From NCBI RefSeq assembly GCF_020054945.1, contig NZ_JAIHAU010000004.1, positions 72,903-134,231 of the forward strand: a stretch of DNA of 61,329 nucleotides, given 5' to 3'. Positions 56,921 through 61,329 of the stretch are shown here, piece after piece. Position numbers and translations under genes: made by a program. Under the pieces are notes generated by a model that saw only the letters and a program-made list of their open reading frames with translations, was not told where the DNA came from and searched no databases. The DNA comes from Mahella sp. (GTDB taxonomy: Bacteria; Bacillota; Clostridia; Mahellales; Mahellaceae). Within the stretch, counting starts at the first letter, position 1. Each line of letters starts with the position of its first letter.

Positions 56921-58480
56921 TCAGCCTAGTATCGCTTTAAGGTCCTCTTCCGGTGTGGTGATAGGCTTTATGCCGAAGTTATCGACCAAAACCTGCAGCA
57001 CATTGGGCGACAAGAAGGCCGGCAGCGTCGGGCCGAGCCTGATATTTTTAACACCAAGCGCCAACAATGAAAGAAGTATGCATACCGCCTTTTGCTCATA
57101 CCATGACAGCACAATCGAAAGCGGCAAATCGTTTACGCCCACGCCAAAGGCTTCGGACAAGGCAAGCGCCACTTTTACGGCACTGTATGCGTCGTTGCAC
57201 TGCCCCATATCCATGATGCGCGGCAAGCCGTCTATCTCGCCGGCGTCGATATCGTTGAAGCGGAATTTGCCGCACGCCAACGTAAGCACCACGCTGTCTT
57301 GCGGCGTCTGCTTTACAAATTCGGTGTAATAATTCCTGCCCGGGCGTGCGCCATCGCACCCGCCGACCAGAAAGATGTGTTTTATAGAACCGGAATTCAC
57401 GGCATCTATAACCTTGTCGGCCACCGAAAGCACCGCATTGTGGGCAAATCCGGTGGTCAAGACATCGCCGCCGTTTATGCCGGTCATCCTCTTATCCTCG
57501 GGATAGCCGCCTAGTTCGATGGCTTTGTCTATGAGCTGTGAAAAGTCCTTATAACCGTCCTCATCCTCGGTTATATGCACCGCGCCCGGATATGCCACCA
57601 CCGACGTCGTAAATACCCTGTCTTTATAGTTATCCTTGGGTGGCATCAAACAATTAGTGGTAAACAGCACAGGCGCAGGCAGATCCTTGAATTCCTTCTG
57701 CTGATTTTGCCATGCCGTCCCGAAATGCCCTTTCAAGTGGGGATATTTATGCAATTCGGGATACGCATGAGCCGGCAGCATCTCGCCGTGCGTATAGATA
57801 TTTATGCCCTTATCCTTGGTCTGCTCGAGCAACAAATACAGGTCGTGGAGATCATGGCCGGTGACGACTATAAACGGCCCCTTCTCGATGTTATAAGTAA
57901 CCTTAACAGGCGAAGGATTGCCATAAGCGCTGGTATTAGCCTCGTCAAGCAGTTCCATGCACCTGAAATTTATCTTTCCGAATTCCATCAGCAGGCCCAG
58001 CCATTCATCTGTTGAATGCTCGTTTGCAAGCTCCGAAAGCCCTTTGTAGAACCATCCGGTCACCTCATCATCGGTCTTGCCGAGTATGCGCGCATGATGG
58101 GCATAGGCCGCCATGCCTCTCATGCCGAAAAGCAGCGTCGAGCGCAGCGATACTATATCGGTATCGCCCTCAAAAAGCGGCCTGTCAAACGGCTGCCCCC
58201 CAAGCCTCTCCCTTTCGGCTTTTATCTCGTCCTTTAAGTAGGAAACGGTCTGCTGATCGAAGTTAACATTAGTAACAGTAGTAAACAAGCCGTCAACAAT
58301 CAGCTCATCGGCTTTTTTGGTGCGGCCGGCAGACAACGCCGCGCGGGCAAGCGCTATCATCTCGCGCGTAAGGTCGTCCTGAGCCGCCGCCGTAACGGCA
58401 TCCTTTCCGCATACGCCTACATTACGGCAGCCTTTACCGCCGGATGTCTGCTCGCACTGAAAGCAAAACATATTTGACAT
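56921..58480 (-). CDS. hcp: Hybrid-cluster protein (hydroxylamine reductase)
   Basis: 519 residues from the ATG with GGAGG eight bases upstream; a much longer frame upstream crosses the promoter and is not coding. N-terminal Fe-S cysteines in MFCFQCEQTSGGKGC and GVCGKD; hybrid-cluster ligands in TGHDLHDL, TTNCLMPP, LVGGCDGARPG and TLACGKFRFND. Reduces NO or hydroxylamine under nitrosative stress. Divergent from a Crp/Fnr regulator. Confidence 0.95.
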   Translation of the reverse strand: MSNMFCFQCEQTSGGKGCRNVGVCGKDAVTAAAQDDLTREMIALARAALSAGRTKKADELIVDGLFTTVTNVNFDQQTVSYLKDEIKAERERLGGQPFDRPLFEGDTDIVSLRSTLLFGMRGMAAYAHHARILGKTDDEVTGWFYKGLSELANEHSTDEWLGLLMEFGKINFRCMELLDEANTSAYGNPSPVKVTYNIEKGPFIVVTGHDLHDLYLLLEQTKDKGINIYTHGEMLPAHAYPELHKYPHLKGHFGTAWQNQQKEFKDLPAPVLFTTNCLMPPKDNYKDRVFTTSVVAYPGAVHITEDEDGYKDFSQLIDKAIELGGYPEDKRMTGINGGDVLTTGFAHNAVLSVADKVIDAVNSGSIKHIFLVGGCDGARPGRNYYTEFVKQTPQDSVVLTLACGKFRFNDIDAGEIDGLPRIMDMGQCNDAYSAVKVALALSEAFGVGVNDLPLSIVLSWYEQKAVCILLSLLALGVKNIRLGPTLPAFLSPNVLQVLVDNFGIKPITTPEEDLKAILG

Positions 58481-58519
58481 ATTCTGTTCCTCCAAATTTC
58501 CTCTTGATTTCGTACTGTT

Positions 58520-58561
58520 ATTATAATATATTTTAACTATAACTTCGGTTGCCATAGCAAC
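58520..58561 (-). promoter_or_regulatory. hcp promoter with Crp/Fnr-type operator
   Basis: Minus-strand -10 TATAAT at 58525-58520 predicts a start near 58513. The perfect palindrome GTTGC-CATA-GCAAC (58548-58561) is centred about 41.5 bases upstream of it, the class II activator position. No good -35 box is present, as expected for an activated promoter. The same site lies 20 bases before the regulator's ATG on the other strand. Confidence 0.7.
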
Positions 58562-58580
58562 AAAATAGAAGGAATAGAAT

Positions 58581-59258
58581 ATGATAAGTTCATTAAATAT
58601 AAAATCTCCGCTGTTTGAGGGTATTGGGGACGATGATCTCGACTCAATGCTTTGCTGCATTGGCGCAAATATAGCATCGTTCGCCCGCGGAGCCAATATA
58701 GTATGCACCGGTGATGAAATCTCGAACATAGGCGTCGTATTGTCCGGCGAAGTGCATGTTTCCAAGGATGATGTTTTCGGCCGGCGACAGATAATGGCAA
58801 ATCTGAAGCCCGGCGATACGTTCAGCGAGGTATTCGTCTGCTCCGGCATAGAGGAAAGCCCCGTTACGGTGACTGCCGCAACAAACGCCGATATACTTTT
58901 TATCGATTATGCCTCCTCTATAAAAAGGTGCACCAAATCATGCACATTCCATACAAAGCTGATAGAAAATATGCTCAGCATTTTAGCGCAGAAAAATATC
59001 GCGCTCAGCACAAAAATCGATTATCTGTCGACAAAAAGCCTGCGCAGCCGTATTGCGGCCTACCTGCTCAATGAAAGCAGAAAGCAGGCCAGTGATCTGT
59101 TCTGCATACCGTTCAGCAGAAACGGCCTGGCCGAATACCTCGGAGCAGATCGCAGCGCCCTCTCGCGCGAGCTCAGTCGTATGAAGGCTGACGGCCTTAT
59201 CGAGTATTGGAAAAACAGCTTTAAGATTATCGACAAAGATGGTCTGCGAAGGGTTTAG
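58581..59258 (+). CDS. Crp/Fnr-family regulator (HcpR-like)
   Basis: 225 residues: cyclic-nucleotide-binding-like beta barrel (about 10-125), dimer helix (about 125-155) and winged helix (FSRNGLAEYLGADRSALSRELSRMKADGLI, with GLAEYLGADRSALSRELS as the core). Two cysteines, C-x3-C (CTKSC near residue 113), and Cys24/25 and Cys42 might hold a cofactor. Next to hcp, it is the likely HcpR-type nitrosative-stress activator. AAGGA precedes the ATG. Confidence 0.85.
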   Translation: MISSLNIKSPLFEGIGDDDLDSMLCCIGANIASFARGANIVCTGDEISNIGVVLSGEVHVSKDDVFGRRQIMANLKPGDTFSEVFVCSGIEESPVTVTAATNADILFIDYASSIKRCTKSCTFHTKLIENMLSILAQKNIALSTKIDYLSTKSLRSRIAAYLLNESRKQASDLFCIPFSRNGLAEYLGADRSALSRELSRMKADGLIEYWKNSFKIIDKDGLRRV

Positions 59259-60685
59259 AAGTACAAATCGCGCTGACCCTGCTCTATGAGCTTAAGGCGT
59301 TCCTTTGTGATCTCGCGTATGCGGTCTTTGCCTATATCCTTCAGATGCTGCTCGATGGCCTTCTCCCCTATCGCCTTTGTCTGCGGCGACGCGTAATCTT
59401 CAAGGTATTCCTTGAATGTCAATATGGCGTTGGGCAGGCATACATTGTGTATATTGCCCGACTTGGCAAAGCTCATAAAGCGGTCTCCAACGCGCCCTTT
59501 CCTGTAACAGGCCGTGCAGTAGCTCGGTATATACCCGCTCTCGCATAACGTGCGTATTATCTCATCGGGACTGCGCAGGTCTTGTACCTCGAATTGGGCA
59601 GTATTCTCTTTTTCTTCGTGCGGCCGGCCGCTCAGGAATTCCTCCCATTCATCCTTATAGCCGCCCACACCGGTACATGAACCGGCGCTTATCTGCGATA
59701 TGCCGACCGATATAACATCATCGCGATAACCCGGGCGCTCGCGCGTCGTAAGTATCATACCGGTATATGGCACCGCCAGGCGTATAACGGCCACTATCTT
59801 TTTAAAGTCGCGGTCAGACACCAGATAAGGGAATTCGTTCATCGTGACGCTTTCGGCTGCCCTCAGCCTCGGCATCGATATGGTATGCGGCCCGGCACCG
59901 TAGGTGCTGTCGAGGTGCATGGCATGATACAGCAAACCCATTACCTCAAAGTGATAATCGTACAGTCCGAACAACACGCCTATCCCAACATCGTCTATAT
60001 CCCCCTGCATAGCCCTGTCCATAGCCGTGGTATGATAATCATAATCGGACTTGGGACCGGCCGGATGCATCAGCTTATACGTCGGACGGTGATAGGTCTC
60101 CTGAAACAGCACATATGTGCCTATACCGGCCGCCTTGAGTTTGCGGTAATTCTCCACCGTAGTGGCGGCTATATTCACATTCACGCGCCGTATAGCGCCG
60201 TTATCCTGCTGCACCGAATATATGGTCTTTATAGCATCCAACACATAATCTATGGGACAATTCACCGGATCCTCGCCGGTCTCCAATGCCAGGCGCTTGT
60301 GCCCCATAGCCTCCAAAGCCCGCACCTCGTCGGCTATCTCCTCCATCGTCAGCTTTTTGCGCGCTATGTCGCTGCCGTAGTGATAACCGCAGTAACGGCA
60401 CTTATTAACGCAATAGTTGCTTAGATAAAGCGGCGCGAACAATACCAGCCGTTTGCCGTATATGCGCTCTTTTACCTCGCGAGCCGTCTTGTATATGCCC
60501 TCGAGCAGCTCATCGTCGTCCACATATAGCAGCGCCGCTACCTCTTCGGGATCCAGCCCCTTGGCCAAAGCCGCCTTGTCTATTATGCGCTCCACATCCG
60601 CTTTGGTGGCCTTCCTGCCTTTCTCCAACGTACGGTTTATAGTATCCTCATCTATAAAGTCCGCCTTCATCCTTTCTTCTACCAT
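59255..60685 (-). CDS. hydG: [FeFe]-hydrogenase maturase HydG
   Basis: 476 residues. Radical-SAM CVNKCRYCGYH (C-x3-C-x2-C) near residue 90 and the C-terminal C-x2-C-x22-C (YCTACYRKG...HNVCLP) that binds the auxiliary cluster; this second site separates HydG from ThiH. It makes CO and cyanide ligands from tyrosine. hydE, hydF and the hydrogenase are not in the window. Its stop overlaps the convergent regulator stop. Confidence 0.94.
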   Translation of the reverse strand: MVEERMKADFIDEDTINRTLEKGRKATKADVERIIDKAALAKGLDPEEVAALLYVDDDELLEGIYKTAREVKERIYGKRLVLFAPLYLSNYCVNKCRYCGYHYGSDIARKKLTMEEIADEVRALEAMGHKRLALETGEDPVNCPIDYVLDAIKTIYSVQQDNGAIRRVNVNIAATTVENYRKLKAAGIGTYVLFQETYHRPTYKLMHPAGPKSDYDYHTTAMDRAMQGDIDDVGIGVLFGLYDYHFEVMGLLYHAMHLDSTYGAGPHTISMPRLRAAESVTMNEFPYLVSDRDFKKIVAVIRLAVPYTGMILTTRERPGYRDDVISVGISQISAGSCTGVGGYKDEWEEFLSGRPHEEKENTAQFEVQDLRSPDEIIRTLCESGYIPSYCTACYRKGRVGDRFMSFAKSGNIHNVCLPNAILTFKEYLEDYASPQTKAIGEKAIEQHLKDIGKDRIREITKERLKLIEQGQRDLYF

Positions 60686-60701
60686 AAAGCATCCTTCTTT
60701 C

Positions 60702-60741
60702 TAAAATAAAAACCTGTCCCGCCTAAGATGCAGAACAGGTT
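60702..60741 (-). terminator. Terminator or attenuator between the TM1266-type gene and hydG
   Basis: A 10-bp stem AACCTGTTCT/GGGACAGGTT (two G-U pairs, 11-base loop) followed by TTTTTATTTT on the minus strand, ending 17 bases before the hydG ATG. It may end transcription from the upstream gene or control hydG by attenuation. Confidence 0.7.
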
Positions 60742-60798
60742 CTATGTACCCCCTCTGACCTCAGGCTCAAGCCCTTGATCTCAGCATTCAAATATATT

Positions 60799-61044
60799 CT
60801 ATTTTGTCAAAGCCGATTTTACATTTACACCCGGCAAAGCGCCCAGCTGACCGGTCAACGAACCTATTTCATCGGTCGTGCCGTCCACTATAAGGGATAT
60901 GACCGACAGTCCGCGCTCTTTATAGGGTATACCCATACGCCCCACTATTATATCAGCGTGCCGGCTGAGTATGTCATTCAGCTTAGCCGCCACCTCTTCC
61001 CTATGCTCGACCACTATGCCTATAACGCCTATTCTATTTTCCAC
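60799..61044 (-). CDS. TM1266-type hydrogenase-system regulator
   Basis: 81 residues, ACT-like fold: RIGVIGIVVEHREEVAAKLNDILS (shortened core GIVVEHREEVA) and GALPGVNVKSALTK at the end, as in the small iron-only hydrogenase system putative regulators found beside hydE/F/G. GTG start with GGAGGTGG. About 110 bp before hydG. Confidence 0.88.
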   Translation of the reverse strand: MENRIGVIGIVVEHREEVAAKLNDILSRHADIIVGRMGIPYKERGLSVISLIVDGTTDEIGSLTGQLGALPGVNVKSALTK

Positions 61045-61209
61045 GCCGCCACCTCCGGTTCTTTCTTTATGTTAATATTTTAACATACTATGGCCCAAAA
61101 AACAAGAGCGAATCTGCGAGTTGCGCCATGTGAATGAAACGCGTGATATAAAGCGATGCAAACGATATAAAGCCGGAGAACGCCTTGAAATATTGCGTTA
61201 GCTTGCTCA
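61045..61209. other. Intergenic region ahead of the TM1266-type gene
   Basis: No gene. AT-rich stretch near 61065-61085 could contain the promoter. The rest leads into the repeat copy at the end of the window. Confidence 0.3.
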
Positions 61210-61329
61210 AGCGAAATGAATTGTAAGTATGCAATCATTACGTGATATAAGGCTGGATATATATGCTGAGCGGGCTTTTGAAGCGTAGGACCACAGCAAT
61301 CTTTGATTGCGTAGTGGTCCAGCTTCACA
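61210..61329. repeat. Structured intergenic repeat, copy 3, cut by the window end
   Basis: Nearly identical to the reverse complement of 6272-6390: TGTAAGTATGCAATCATTACG, GCTGAGCGGGCTTTTGAAGC and the GGACCAC...GTGGTCC hairpin. The outer terminal repeat is degraded, and the other half lies outside the window. Confidence 0.75.

Noticed and set aside
58481-58849. N-terminal extension of hcp to 642 codons
   Set aside because: It would run through the hcp promoter and the divergent regulator gene; the ATG at 58480 has a proper site and the family N-terminus.
61080-61328. Minus-strand coding frame at the window end
   Set aside because: It lies entirely within the intergenic repeat and has no start signal.
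1-61329. tRNA or rRNA genes
   Set aside because: No cloverleaf with TTC-A-A loop and CCA-type end or rRNA sequence was recognised in the intergenic regions by eye; a tRNA search would be needed to be certain.

Overview
The window looks like a chromosomal segment of an anaerobic, probably thermophilic, low-GC Gram-positive bacterium (class Clostridia, Thermoanaerobacterales or Mahella type). The indications are HydG with a TM1266-type hydrogenase regulator, a hybrid-cluster protein, pyruvate phosphate dikinase, a 4Fe-4S uracil-DNA glycosylase, separate short HisG and HisZ, a two-subunit glycyl-tRNA synthetase, Firmicute-style Shine-Dalgarno sites and frequent TTG/GTG starts. The taxon is inferred from gene content only. 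No rRNA or tRNA gene was recognised.

Layout. 1-136 is the 5' end of a group II intron on the minus strand, leaving the window. 0.4-24.6 kb is mostly minus strand: ppdK with two strong terminators behind it; glyS and glyQ, whose junction appears deleted and out of frame; a TPR protein; deoB-pdp; a WYL regulator; fabZ; a csoR-trxA unit with a CsoR-like operator; the operon hisZ-G-D-B-H-A-F-IE plus a PP-loop tRNA-thiolation-type gene; an M18 aminopeptidase; a divergent hisJ; and mgtC. hisC is not here.

24.6-35.85 kb is an accessory region: an AT-rich ABC half-exporter, two related ATPase-permease pairs flanking small membrane proteins and a secreted protein of unknown function, an XRE repressor pair with a clear operator, and several group II intron relics and short repeats. 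35.85-45.85 kb returns to housekeeping: Hcy methyltransferase-MTHFR fusion, udg, rho (with a repeat-rich N-terminal insert), fsa, fba, wecB, comEB, an ion transporter, upp and rpiB. 46.0-49.3 kb is a plus-strand YtrA-type regulator and ABC cluster with a palindromic operator over its promoter.

49.3-53.6 kb holds a structured intergenic repeat, a Pro/Met/Tyr-rich unknown protein, a ZIP transporter, a TnpB relic next to a two-repeat CRISPR-like array, and a CPA2 antiporter with two PII-like proteins. 53.65-56.8 kb is prfA-prmC-yqhQ-rpmE. 56.9-61.05 kb is hcp with a divergent Crp/Fnr regulator and a palindrome about 41 bp upstream of the predicted hcp start, then hydG and the TM1266-type gene. 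The window ends inside another copy of the structured repeat.

The best leads are the glyQ-glyS junction, the CRISPR-like pair with the TnpB relic, the antiporter-PII-like operon, the hairpin repeat family, the hcp operator and the island around 29-32 kb. All calls come from reading the sequence; no searches were run.
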